Of a stretch of 64,000 nucleotides of DNA, positions 34,422 through 44,725 are shown one piece after another (positions within the stretch are counted from its first letter, which is position 1; each line of letters begins with the position of its first letter). The stretch is taken from positions 23,005,456 to 23,069,455 of the forward strand of contig OZ024879.1 in the NCBI GenBank assembly GCA_964017185.1, written 5' to 3'. This DNA comes from Rugalucina vietnamica. Lineage: Eukaryota; Mollusca; Bivalvia; Lucinida; Lucinidae. Under the pieces are notes generated by a model. It worked only from the letters and a program-made list of their open reading frames with translations. It ran no database searches and had not been told where the DNA came from. A program made the position numbers and the translations under genes.

Positions 34422-36808
34422 TCAAAGCTTGCATTTGTGCGTCTTCGCGTGCGCGTCCTGAATTTGTTGTATTTTGCTATCGCTTACGGGTAATGACCTA
34501 ATCACGGTGTGTACATGTGTGTCAAGTCCTTGAATCAGACCTGGTAAGGTCTCATTAACATAATTCCGGCTCAAAGCGTCACCAAGCGGAATATTCTTGC
34601 CTCTGTAATGTATGACCTCAATGTCAAATTGTTGCAATTGCAGGATGAGTCTCTGTAGCCGCGGCGAAGCACTGCAAAGTGGCTTCTTCATTGTCGACTC
34701 GATCGGCTTACAGTCTGATTCCACGACGGTTCTGCGGCCGTATATGTAGTGTTTGAAACGAGTGCAACCAAACAGGATCCCTAACATCTCTTTCTCGATT
34801 TGACTATAATTGACCTCAGCAGCTATCAACGTTTTCGAAGCATATGCCATCGGTTTTCCGTCTTGCATGCAACATGCACCTAGGCCTTTTGAAGACGCAT
34901 CAACCTGGAGACGCTTAGGTTTTGTTCTATCGTAATAACTGAGCACAGGCGCTTGCGTAAGTGACTTTTTCACCTGCTCAAATGCTTCAGACTGACGACT
35001 TGTCCAGTTAAAGTCAACACCATCACGCAAAAGCTCACGCATTGGACTTGTTATGCTCGATAGATTCCTTTGGAACTTGGTGAGATACGTAATCATGCCC
35101 AGTATTGTTTGCAACTCAGCGCGATTTGTCGGATTCGGCATGTTTACTATAGCGCCCTTTTTCTCTGGATCTGGGCGTACACCCGTAGACGAAATCACGT
35201 GACCAAAGTACTTAACCTCAGACAAGCCTATCTGGCATTTATCTTGGTTGAAACGCAATCCGTTTTCCCGGGATTTCTCTAGCATGCTCAGCAAATTTCG
35301 GTCATATTCAGCGCGTGTTCGTCCAAATACCAAAATGTCATCGCAAATCGAGGTCACGCCTTGCAAGCCTTCGAATGTTTCATCAACTTTCCGTTGAAAA
35401 AAGTCCTGCGAGGATCGGATTCCCATCGGTAACCTGAGATACCTATATCGACCAAACGGGGTGTTAAATAAAATATAATTGTTAGATCCTTTGGAAGCAG
35501 TAAAAATATTCAAAGAGAGGTGGGCCATATTGTACAATTTCGGGTAATGAACCTTCGTCAGTGACCCTTTACAAAACTGGCAGCGAAAGCCAGACATTCA
35601 TGATTGCTGCAATTTCAAGAATTTTCACCAGTATAGTCTTAATCAAAGATTTATATTCCCAAAGGGGCCAAATATTCAAAAAAGCTGTTAAGATGATGAT
35701 TCTTAACGTACACTATATTTGAAATACTCTAAATATCTTCACTGATATCAAAGAACCAAATGAAAAATATAATCTGCACTATGGATGATGTACGGGGAGA
35801 CTTTTTAGGGCCGCCACACGGCACAACACCAGCTGCAGTAATAGCAAATACAATATAAATGTTAGATCCTTTGGAAGCAGTAAAAACATTCAAGGAGAGG
35901 TGGGTCATATTGTACAATTTCGGGTAATGAACCTTCGTCAGTGACCCTTTACAAAACTGGCAGCGAAAGCCAGACATTCATGATTGCTGCAATTTCAAAA
36001 ATTTTCACCAGTATAGTCTTAATCAAAGACTAATATTCCCAAAGGGGCCAAATATTCAAAACAATCTGTTAAGATGATGATTCTTAACGTACACTATATT
36101 AGAAATACTCCAAATAACTTCACTGATATCAAAGGACCAAAGAAAAATATAATCTGCACTATGGCTGATGTACGGGGAGACTTTTTAGGGCCGCCACACG
36201 GCCCAACACCAGCATGTCAGCATTGACGAGCGTCTGTCCAGCCGGACTGACCAGTAAACTTTAGTCGCATCCATCACACTAAAGTATTTAGCACCACTTA
36301 GTTGTGACGTGATATCATCAATGGAACGCATGGGGTAATGAGGTCTTTGAATATTATCATTCAGTGCCTTGGGGTCTAAGCAAACGCGCAGCTTCCCATT
36401 GGCTTTCTCCACGCAAACGAGAGAATGGACCCAACTCGAAGGTTCGGTCACCTTGCAAATGATTTGTTTGGCTTCCATAGACTCTAACTCGGCTTTGAGT
36501 TTGTCTTGCAGACCAAATGGTACTTTTCTCGCGGGGCATACTACAGGTACCGCACCATCTTTCAGATACAAAGAGCATGTTCCAGGTAATAAGCCAATGC
36601 CTTGAAATAAGTCCTTATGGCTAGCGAGAATAGCTTGCTTATCCAGACCATCGCTCGAATGGTCAACGGAGTGGGTCAACTGTATCAGACCAAGATCTAT
36701 AGACGTTCTGAGGCTCAAAAGCGGTGGCGCAGAACTGTCGACAACGTAAAAGTCTGTGTTTATAGATTTGCCTTTGTATACGCAATCTAACGTAACTTTC
36801 CCACGCAC
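34422..36808 (-). pseudogene. Gypsy-2 reverse transcriptase/RNase H, split by an insertion
   Basis: The RT N-terminal half (36808-36215) ends at YWSVRLDRRSSML; the second half begins FNTPFGRYRYLRLPMG at 35468, with the 746-bp insert between. The catalytic box reads ICDDILVFG. RNase H follows with QVDASSKGLGACC and EKEMLGILFGCTRFKHYIYG. The frame is lost at 34422 before the integrase. Confidence 0.85.
35469..36214. mobile_element. Helitron/Helentron-like non-autonomous insert with two 380-bp units
   Basis: This 746-bp insert interrupts the Gypsy-2 RT codons between ...SSML-T and F-N-T. Two units begin AGATCCTTTGGAAGCAG (at 35484 and 35864, period 380) and each ends with a hairpin in the GGGCCG-CCACA-CGGCCC block. 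The target can be read as A^T or T^T with no duplication, which is typical of Helitron or Helentron insertion and not of TIR transposons. No CTRR 3' end is present, which favours Helentron-type or another group. Related pieces are at 7232, 12905 and 19058. Confidence 0.7.
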
Positions 36809-36856
36809 TGATAAACGGTCACCCGAGTTAGCTCTTAAGGTGGCATTGGACGGTTC

Positions 36857-37928
36857 CTAGGGGAGTTCAAATTTCAACGATTGAAAGATGGAATTTGGAA
36901 GGCAATTAATTTGGGAGCCAGTGTCAATTTTGCAATCAATTTCCCTGCAGTTATTTTGAGTGCCAACGGATACTTTATCAAACACCTGCTCAGGCTGAGA
37001 AGAAGATTGGCCTACCGTGTGTACGTAGAATGAATCCGTATTTCCATCGTCACTATAATCACTTTCATAATTCAATTGTTCGCCACTCACTTCATGTACT
37101 GATTTGGATGATTTACACAATTTTGCAAAATGATTGTACTTTGAACATTTGTGGCATTGTTTTCCGTATGCCGGACATTCAGTTTTTGTCCTGTGTATCT
37201 TGTTTCCACAGTAGTTACAATTTTGGTCCCGCGATTGTCGAGTGCCCTTATTCGTCTGAAAGCGATTGTCGAATGCCTTTATTTGTTTGGTTCCACGATT
37301 GTCGAGTGCCCTTGTGTTTGCCCCGTGCTCGTCCACGACCTCGATTGTGTATTACGGAATCAACAGCCTCATTTTTCGCTTGGCTGCTGATAGCCTCTGC
37401 TTGGTTAAGGCTCAGTTCGAATGTATGTGCAATGTCCATGCACCTTTCTAACGTAAGTTCAGAACCTTCTAAAATCATCTTCTGTCTGATTTTGCTTGAT
37501 TTCACACCGAAAACTATGTGGTCTCTGATTTGTTCATCAGTAACGTCGGGTGGGTATTCACAGTCCTTAATTAAGGTCCTCAATTCGGTAACGAACTGCT
37601 CAAATGTATCGTTGTCCCGTTGCTTTCTAGATTTAAACAGATATCTGTTGTAGTTCGTATTGCTCTTCGGTTTGCAATATGCTTCAAATTTGTCGTAATA
37701 CGTTTTTAGTTTCTTTTCGTCGCCACCTGGAATTGTCCACGTGCTGAAAATATGTCTGCCCTTGTCTCCAACCCATAGCATTAGGTAATTACATTTTACT
37801 TCTTCATCTTTGGCTGCTAACGGTCCTTTGAACATAAATTCTGCGTGCTCTTTGAACCGCTTGAAGGATGATTTTAAGTCTTTGGACTCCCAGTCCATCC
37901 TTGGATTATCTTGTCTATTATCCGACAT
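36857..37928 (-). pseudogene. Gypsy-2 gag and protease region
   Basis: The Gag frame opens at 37928 (MSDNRQDNPRMDWESKD) and runs to about 37300, where a frameshift leads to the frame carrying two zinc knuckles, CNYCGNKIHRTKTEC and CHKCSKYNHFAKLC, and then the aspartic protease motif IDTGSQIN. An in-frame TAG at 36857 cuts this from the RT region. Knuckles bind the RNA genome; the protease matures the polyprotein. Both breaks make the copy non-functional. Confidence 0.85.
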
Positions 37929-37972
37929 TTTAGCACAAATTGTACCAAGTTCACGAATATAATAGACTTAGA

Positions 37973-38555
37973 CTGTTGCTTGGCCCACCGGGGTCCAACT
38001 GGTGTTTTTCTTTTGCTCCGGAGTTAGTAGGTTATTCGGCGCCCAGGGATCTCCATCGTCGGGCAGCTTCCTCAATCTGTGAGTCATTGTTTTTGATTCA
38101 TCAGGATGTTTATCATGATTTATTTGTTTGTTCTTGATGATTCATTGACTTGATAGAGATTCACCACGAGGACCGAGGGGCTTACTGAGTGTTATGAAAC
38201 GCTGCGGAAGCTGAGGGTGAGGTTAGGATCCTGTAAAACCGGTTTAAGCCCGCCAGTAACTTTGTGTTACTGATCGTTCCAAGGCGATACTTCTGTGGTG
38301 GTTCTTTTTGTTTTATGTCTTGGTGTTTAAAAAAAAATTGTGCTGTTGGCACCCTATGTATGTTATCATATTTTTAATTAAGTTAAGGTAACTGAGTGGC
38401 CACCTATTGGGAAAATAGCTGCTCATTCGGCTTACGATATGTTTCATGGTATAAGTGCCTGATTGTTAGTTTGGTTTTTTCCCACCTCGGTTTTTGGAGT
38501 GGAAATCTCTTTCTGATTGCGCCTTTTCCTGATCTTTGCCTACTTGTACCTTTTT
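37973..38555 (+). mobile_element. PLE 3' tail inserted in the Gypsy-2 leader
   Basis: CTGTTGCTTGG to CTTGTACCTTTTT matches the tail of the 58-59.9 kb PLE almost base for base. It lies between the Gypsy-2 primer-binding site and gag and is in the opposite orientation. It carries no RT sequence, so it is a short 5'-truncated copy. Confidence 0.88.
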
Positions 38556-38579
38556 AAATCTAACCACTTCTTGACACCA

Positions 38580-38828
38580 TGTTTAACTTGCTGTTGTTAT
38601 GCACAGTTGCAACAAATCGTTGCTCAAAGAACTGTCACAAAATGTGGAAATGGATAACACAATATCAAACACGTGTAATTGTTTCTGAATCTACTAAACG
38701 ACTGCCAGTAGCATGCAGCGGAGAGAGAGAGCGCGAAAGGATGGAAGAGATGTGCAATGAGGTAAGAAAAGTGAGTCAGTAATGTAGGTTGAAAGTACAT
38801 GTAGCAAATAAAAGTACATAGTACAACG
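38580..38828 (-). repeat. Gypsy-2 5' LTR
   Basis: Same length as the other LTR, ending ACAACG rather than ACAACA on plus, so the outer dinucleotide has mutated. The primer-binding site adjoins at 38579. Confidence 0.93.
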
Positions 38829-38833
38829 TCTAC

Positions 38834-39546
38834 CTATAGGATAACCCGGGTCTAATACGAGTACACATTTTCGTTATGTTCAATGTTATTATGACGGGAG
38901 TCGTATGCATAACAGTATAAAAATACAGTTGATGGCGTCTAGGAAATTCAGTATTTATTTTTCTTTACTTATATTTTCATTTTAATGATTGAATCTGACA
39001 AAAGAATTTCTTGCCTTGTTGTATGTTGCGTTTTTAGCGCCAGATAAACCTTCTTCTACTTGTGTCTATACATGTAGCTTAACAGGTCGGATTGACATAG
39101 ATATGCGACAATGCATTGGTTTAACCGCTAAATACCCGAGTTGAAGTTAGAATTTGTCAACGTTTAATTTTTAATCAGATACTTCCAAGACGATACTTCT
39201 GTTGTTTTTCTATTTGTAAAATATGTTTTTGTGTTGAATTTTTGTGCTGTCTGCAACTTATGTACGCTTTAATATTAAGTTAAGTTCGGGTATTTAACTG
39301 GCCGAAATCAACGAACCGATGATGCATGAAGTCATTGTTTTCTGACTGACAAAAAAGGCGTTACTTTGATGATTGCGTCGCGTTGATCAAGTGTATTTAG
39401 CAGATTCTATTTAATAAAATTTGTCACACCTTCAAAAGAACGTGTTTACTTTAAGCGCATTTTCATTTATTATTTTCATTTACATTACATAAATTATTAT
39501 TTCAATTTTTAGACCAGGACGAATAGTGAAAATCGATAATCATATT
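38834..39546. other. MITE interior, no gene
   Basis: Right part of the MITE interior. AT-rich, with no ORF of note. Confidence 0.6.
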
Positions 39547-39684
39547 GGACCCGGACGGCTAGCATATAGGTAGATATATGCTAGCCTTCCAGACCCGGAC
39601 GGCTAGACTGCCGGTCTTAACGTCCAGACCCGGAAGGCTAGACTGCCGGTCTAAACGCCCGCGCCCGGACGGCTAGACACTGCC
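39547..39684 (-). repeat. Right TIR made of tandem subrepeats
   Basis: Mirror of the left TIR, with subrepeats near 39588, 39622 and 39659 and an inner hairpin CTAGCATATA-GGT-AGATATATGCTAG at 39559-39584. A number of CpG-rich positions differ from the left arm. Confidence 0.85.
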
Positions 39685-40210
39685 TAGATTTTTCTCAGGG
39701 ACTCTCTGTCCAATTAATTGAGGTTGCAGCACAGCTCTGACTAGCTTGTCAGAACTACAAGTACTATTAAGATATGAGTATACAGATATTAATTTTCCTT
39801 GGGACTACTTTGTCCGCTGATTAGCAATACAAATGAATTTGAAATGATTGGTGCATAAAACGAATCACGAGTTGGAATCACGTTGGTTTAATGCTATCAG
39901 TTCCTAGCTAGCCTCAAATATTCCCCAGCTAAAACACAGTCCTAACACTGTCTTGTATCCCAAGCCCTAGTATACCGGCTTTAACCTGTGGTCATGCCAA
40001 GAAATCCCTATAGCAAAACTCCGGTATAAGCGATAGCCTTACAGTCAAGTGATAGATAAATAGTTGCTATGGTTACGTCTTAGGTGTAGAGCAGCAGTAC
40101 ACATATTCCGGTACACAGGTAATGCTCTAGAACCTCTGCGATAAGCGAGTTGCAGAAATAAATTGCATAGCATAATGGTATCAAGTCACCTGCACAGCGA
40201 ATTGGTTAAT

Positions 40211-40277
40211 TGGTTTTTGGAGTGGGAGTCTTTTTCTGATTGCGCCTTTTCCTGATCTTTGCCTACTTGTACTTTTT
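40211..40277 (+). mobile_element. Terminal fragment of a PLE tail
   Basis: About 65 bases ending in CTACTTGTACTTTTTT match the last part of the PLE tail. The rest of 39693-41200 holds no supported gene; a short open stretch at 40833-41050 (+) reads TDQQPDQWSTDRLIKTLKHA but lacks context. Confidence 0.7.
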
Positions 40278-41211
40278 TATGTCACCTTTATGGCTATGGC
40301 TCGATTTTGGGTCAAGTAATGTTGTCCATGGTCGGTGCATTTTTCCCCGAGAACATCAGGCGCACGGACTGCGTAAAAATGTTACATGATATTTTATATG
40401 TAACTAAAGCACTTAAATTCGAATAAAAATAATTGCTAAAAGAACGCGACTGAATTAAAGATGCCTATTTCGGGTGCTCCATCTGTTTTGCGCCTTTATA
40501 CTATTTTACTTTTGTTAAGTTTGTACATTTAAAAGTTGTTTATTACCATTAAATGTAGGTTATAATTATAACCATTGTTTAAACATACCAAACATTTTCT
40601 GCAGACTGCGTTTGCAACATAGCCTCACAATACTTAGTCATCAATTTGTGAGCTGAGCTAAAATCTGACCAGGCTTCAGTATTAGTTTGGCCGGGAATAC
40701 GAGCGTAGGCTCGGCTTTGTTTTATTTTATTTTTCAGAGCGTTTTAATTCTACGGACTATAGCTAGACTTTTAATTAACTTCTGTTACGGAATATTGTTA
40801 TAAATCATTTTCACGAAATAATAATGGAAGACATTCAAGACGCCGAAATCGGGACTTTGGTTCCGGCAGGTCGACGGATATTTCACCTTCGTCCGCTCGT
40901 CCTAGTCTCATGAGATCAAGATCAGCTATATTGACAGATCAACAGCCTGATCAATGGTCAACGGATCGCCTCATTAAGACTTTAAAGCATGCTACAATGA
41001 AAGATTTTTTGTATTATCAAGAGCAACCCTTTAGTATTTACCAAAAGTGATTAAACTTGATTTTTCAAAAGAATTCAGTTTCCCATTTAACCTTATTCAA
41101 ACTGTTAGTTCATCATAAAACCAGTTAACATTTGCATTGAAAAAATCCTGGCCCAGTGTACCTTTTTTCTTTGACATATTAAATATGCACAGCTTTTTTT
41201 ATCTCTCTTAC

Positions 41212-41479
41212 CATGTATGTATGGTGTTACGTCCTCATCAAAAGTATATTTCCTGAAGTCTCTGGCCCAATCTCTTGCTAATTCTTTAAACCGCTCAGGT
41301 TTAATATACATTTCAGACGATGGTTAAGAGCGGAGGGAATCAATCAAATGGTCAAAGTCAGCCCACACCTGTTGGAGGGCATCTACATCAAGACAGCGTG
41401 TATCATCATCCTGGTCAACATCCTCCTCATCATATGTATAGGAAACCTGAAGCCTACTCCTGTTGGATTTCTTAACAAC
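41212..41479 (-). pseudogene. SAP-domain protein, downstream exon with in-frame TAA
   Basis: Acceptor ATGTTTGTTTCAG and donor CATG|GTAAGA bound the exon. It reads VVKKSNRSRLQVSYTYDEED, an acidic stretch and DALQQVWADFDHLIDSLRS, then TAA at 41326-41324, and in the same frame continues KPERFKELARDWARDFRKYT and DEDVTPYIHG up to the donor. The continued good coding quality after the stop suggests a nonsense mutation. The second part resembles uncharacterised marine-invertebrate proteins thought to be transposon-derived. Confidence 0.5.
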
Positions 41480-41900
41480 CTGAAACAAACATATGCTTGT
41501 CTAAAGTTACTTACATTCCTACACCTGTACCTCTTAATTACACTTTCAGATGTACAAGTGTAGGAATGATCACACTGCTTTTAATGAAAATAATCAGTGA
41601 CATTCAAAGGATTTGAAATGTGAATAAAGCCTTGCAGGTTTAGCATATAGTTTCATGTCAACTAAAGTGTAGTTAAGGTTTGAAAATTATCATTTCATAT
41701 GAACCGTAAATACCTCAGCCTCACTTCAACCTTTCTAACTAGACCCAACACAAACAGAGCCAAAGTTTTCAAAAGCCCGAACTAATGGAGCTAGAAAGCA
41801 AATGGAGTACCATCTAAAGCCTGTTATGTCCTCTTTGCACTTCAGTATAAGGGAGTCAATTAAAGGAATATTTTGGTAATAAACTGTTATTGTTGTTTAC

Positions 41901-42094
41901 CTTGTTTCCATTCCCAATTGCCCGTGTCAACCTTGCAACAAGAATTGCTTTCTTGCCTTTTGTTGGCAAACGTCTTTGGTTGAGTTCATCCTTCAGTTGG
42001 TCGACAGGCAAAGCACCAGGTGTAACGAAATGGCGATCTTCCTTCTCCTCTAGCACATGTAGCTGCAGCTGCTTAATTATAGTTCTAAGGTCAT
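41901..42094 (-). CDS. SAP-domain exon
   Basis: The exon ends AACAAG|GTAAAC in phase 0, matching the exon at 41212-41479. It encodes LPVDQLKDELNQRRLPTKGK followed by KAILVARLTRAI, a clear SAP motif: two amphipathic helices with the L-x-x-x-L-x-x-R-x-L-x-x-x-G-x-K pattern. SAP motifs bind AT-rich DNA and are found in chromatin proteins and some transposon proteins. The acceptor (TTTTTTACGAG) is plausible but weak. Confidence 0.6.
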
Positions 42095-42984
42095 CTCGTA
42101 AAAAATTAAAAAGAATCAAAACAAACAAAAAAAAAACATTAATTTAGCTACAGTAAAAACTTTCAACTAAATATTTTTGTTTTGTTGCTTTACATCCCAT
42201 TCAACAGCTGTGGTCATGACAGGATGTCTCTTCCATTTTGAATGGGATGTCATAACATTCTATGCAATAAACAGAGATTTCTACAATGGTAAAAATAATT
42301 ACAGTTGCAATTTTGATATATTTGCTCAAAACAGATAGTTTGCACATGTTAGAACCGCCTTGCCAAAGTGCTGTCTGATCAAGGCCTACATCTATTGGAT
42401 AAATATCCATGTTTTGTTCTTTTTATACGGAAGTTTTATTTTTGTGCTTTACTGCTTACTCCATTCGTTCAAAATTAGATTATGGATCGATCGTGTATGG
42501 ATCGGCAAGACCATCATATATCAGTTCTCTTGATACAGTTCACCACCAAGGCCTAAGATTAGCTCTAGGTGCTTTTCGAACATCACCTGTACAAAGCCTC
42601 TATGTTGAGGCTGAAGAGCCATCTCTATATTTACGACGAGAGAAACTTGCCCTACAGTACGCCATTAGAATTGCGGCTAATCCATCAAATCCAGTTCATA
42701 AGGTGTCTTTTCCGCCATATATTTCTGAAGAGGTCGTACAGCTTTATGAAAGAAAACCAAATGTCATCCGGTCCTTTGGTTTACGAGTTGCACCACTTTT
42801 AGAATCAGCAAACATCCAAAAAGATAAAATAGAAGAACATTTTGTTTCCGAAATACCACCATGGTGCATTAGAAAACCAGAAATTAATTTAACTCTACAT
42901 TCAGGGAAAAAATCCGAATCAAATCCACACCTTCTAAAAGAAAGTTTTCATCAACTACAATCTCAATTTATCGACTATCAATGT

Positions 42985-43180
42985 TGTAATGTATTAATCT
43001 ACATCATTTGAATAGCTCCGCCTTTATGACCATATAGATATTTGGAACTACTTTATCTCTCACGCGCTCTGCATGCTATGATTATTGGCATCATTCATAC
43101 TTTAGATTTGTAGTAGTAAACAATAAAAATGTAACCGTTCAAAAACTCTTATTATTGTCTTACCCACATAAGACACTACA
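42985..43180 (+). repeat. Gypsy-1 5' LTR
   Basis: TGTAATGTATTAATC ... AGACACTACA. Contains AATAAAAATG near 43121, a likely poly(A) signal. Confidence 0.95.
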
Positions 43181-43374
43181 TTGGCGACGAGTGATGCTGG
43201 AATAGACAAAAATGAAGGACTAATGTGTCAATAACGGACTGATGTGTCAGTAACTCTTCATTTCAAGAACACAAACAAGCTATGGAATATTAAGTTGAAT
43301 AAACTTCGCTGGATTAGAAACCTACTGTGACATTATAATGCTTCATTAATAAGACTGATGATCATTAACTAACA

Positions 43375-44664
43375 ATGGCACAAGGACTACCAGTGTTTCC
43401 TAGCTTCAGTGTTCGAGACCCAGCAGTCGACACACGCTGGAAGAAATGGAGTGCTCGCCTCGAAAACCTTTTGGTCGGTCTCGACATCAAGGACAAGAAA
43501 CGAAAACGTGCATTATTACTTCACTATGCAGGCGAGGAAGTCAATGAGATTTTTGACACATTGGACAGCACTGGAGACGATTACGATGCAGCGGTGACAG
43601 CATTGAATAATTACTTCGCACCTAAGAAATCAGCAGAATTCGAGATCTACAAATTTAGACAAACAAAGCAAGAACCCAATGAAACTATGGATGCATACTA
43701 TACCAGACTGAAAAATCTTGCTGAGAACTGTGACTTTGGTGACAAAAACAAGGAAATCAAGTCACAAATAATTCAGTGTTGTGCATCAACACGATTACGC
43801 CGTAAAGCATTACGAGAAGAACTATCGCTAGAAAATTTAATCAAAGCGGCAAGGGCATTAGAAAATTCAGAAACTCAAGCGTCGCAAATAGAAAATAAAT
43901 CAAATGAGACAAATGCCATCAACTTAAGGAGACCACGACGACAACACCAAAATCCCCAACAACAACACCAGAGACCACGACGACAACAACAATTTGAAGG
44001 ACCGGAAAGGAGAAAAAATAAAACATGTATGAATTGTGGAAAGGAATACCCACACATGAATTATAAATGTCCCGCCGAAGGGAAAATTTGCAATTTCTGT
44101 CATAAGAAAAATCACTTTGAATCTGTGTGTAGAGCAAAGAAGAGACAGGGAAAACCAAGACCATTACATAATGTGGAGAATAGTGACAATGGTGTCAATG
44201 GTAGCAGTGAAAGCGAAAGCGATGACTATTTATTCGGTTTGTCAAATGTAAACAAAGTAACATCACGCCCTAAGATAAAAATACAATTAAATGACAATCC
44301 GGTATGTATTTTGGTGGACACGGGAAGTAGCATAAATGTAATTGATGAATTGACGTATCAATCAATGAAATCAAAACCAAAACTGTCAAAATCAGACACT
44401 AAGGCGTACGCATACGGCACATATGCAAAAGTTTCATTGTTGGGCATGTTTCAAGCAACTGTTGAAACTGAAAGTAAACTGACCACAGCACCTTTTTACG
44501 TGGCACAGGGCAAAAGTGGGAATTTACTGTCATACATGACCTCTGTGGACTTACAAGTAATTCCAGAAATACACGCTGTAGAAAATAGCAAACTGGACTA
44601 TCTTTGTCAGAAATACTCTAATGTATTCAAAGGAATAGGGCAACTCAAAGACACTGTACATTGA
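43375..44664 (+). CDS. gag: Gypsy-1 gag-protease ORF
   Basis: The ATG at 43375 opens 429 codons. Residues ~1-190 are a Gag capsid-type region (SVRDPAVDTRWKKWSARLEN, KQEPNETMDAYYTRLKNLAE). Two zinc knuckles follow at ~218-250 (CMNCGKEYPHMNYKC and CNFCHKKNHFESVC), then the aspartic protease DTGSS at ~313. The ORF ends at TGA 44664, where the RT frame is +1. That shift could be programmed, but there is no obvious slippery heptamer, so a small indel is as likely. Gag forms particles; the protease processes the polyprotein. Confidence 0.88.
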   Translation: MAQGLPVFPSFSVRDPAVDTRWKKWSARLENLLVGLDIKDKKRKRALLLHYAGEEVNEIFDTLDSTGDDYDAAVTALNNYFAPKKSAEFEIYKFRQTKQEPNETMDAYYTRLKNLAENCDFGDKNKEIKSQIIQCCASTRLRRKALREELSLENLIKAARALENSETQASQIENKSNETNAINLRRPRRQHQNPQQQHQRPRRQQQFEGPERRKNKTCMNCGKEYPHMNYKCPAEGKICNFCHKKNHFESVCRAKKRQGKPRPLHNVENSDNGVNGSSESESDDYLFGLSNVNKVTSRPKIKIQLNDNPVCILVDTGSSINVIDELTYQSMKSKPKLSKSDTKAYAYGTYAKVSLLGMFQATVETESKLTTAPFYVAQGKSGNLLSYMTSVDLQVIPEIHAVENSKLDYLCQKYSNVFKGIGQLKDTVH

Positions 44665-44725
44665 TCAGAATGTTCAACCGGTTACACAGCCGCACAGGAG
44701 AATTCCGTTCCATCTCAGAAAGCAG

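Larger units (their letters stand above)
32781..38828 (-). mobile_element. Gypsy-type LTR retrotransposon 2 (nested, decayed)
   Basis: Two 249-bp LTRs (32781-33029 and 38580-38828) are flanked by the 5-bp duplication TCTAC (32776-32780 and 38829-38833). On minus the 5' LTR is followed by a primer-binding site TGGTGTCAAGAAGTGG (38564-38579), fitting the 3' end of a tRNA-Leu with one extra base; AAAGGGGA at 33030-33037 is the polypurine tract. The LTRs differ at about seven bases and two indels (~3%). The order gag, protease, RT, RNase H, integrase defines the Gypsy/Metaviridae type. No envelope gene. Two later insertions and multiple frame breaks inactivate it. Confidence 0.93.
32654..39684. 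mobile_element. TIR DNA element of unassigned superfamily, 8-bp TSD, hosting a Gypsy element
   Basis: The ends are GGCAGTGTCTAGCCGTCC and its inverse GGACGGCTAGACACTGCC. TAGATTTT is duplicated outside both (32646-32653 and 39685-39692). Without the Gypsy element (32781-38828) and its extra TSD copy the element is about 980 bp and has no ORF, so it is a MITE. The TIRs of ~130 bp are made of ~35-bp tandem subrepeats. 8-bp duplications occur in hAT, P and Merlin-like groups; the GGCAG start does not settle which. Confidence 0.85.

Noticed and set aside
32781..38828. Endogenous retrovirus with envelope
   Set aside because: No env-like ORF between integrase and the 3' LTR; gag-pol only, a Gypsy retrotransposon.
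43875..44164. Minus-strand ORFs opposite gag
   Set aside because: Shadows of the Gln/Arg-rich gag sequence.
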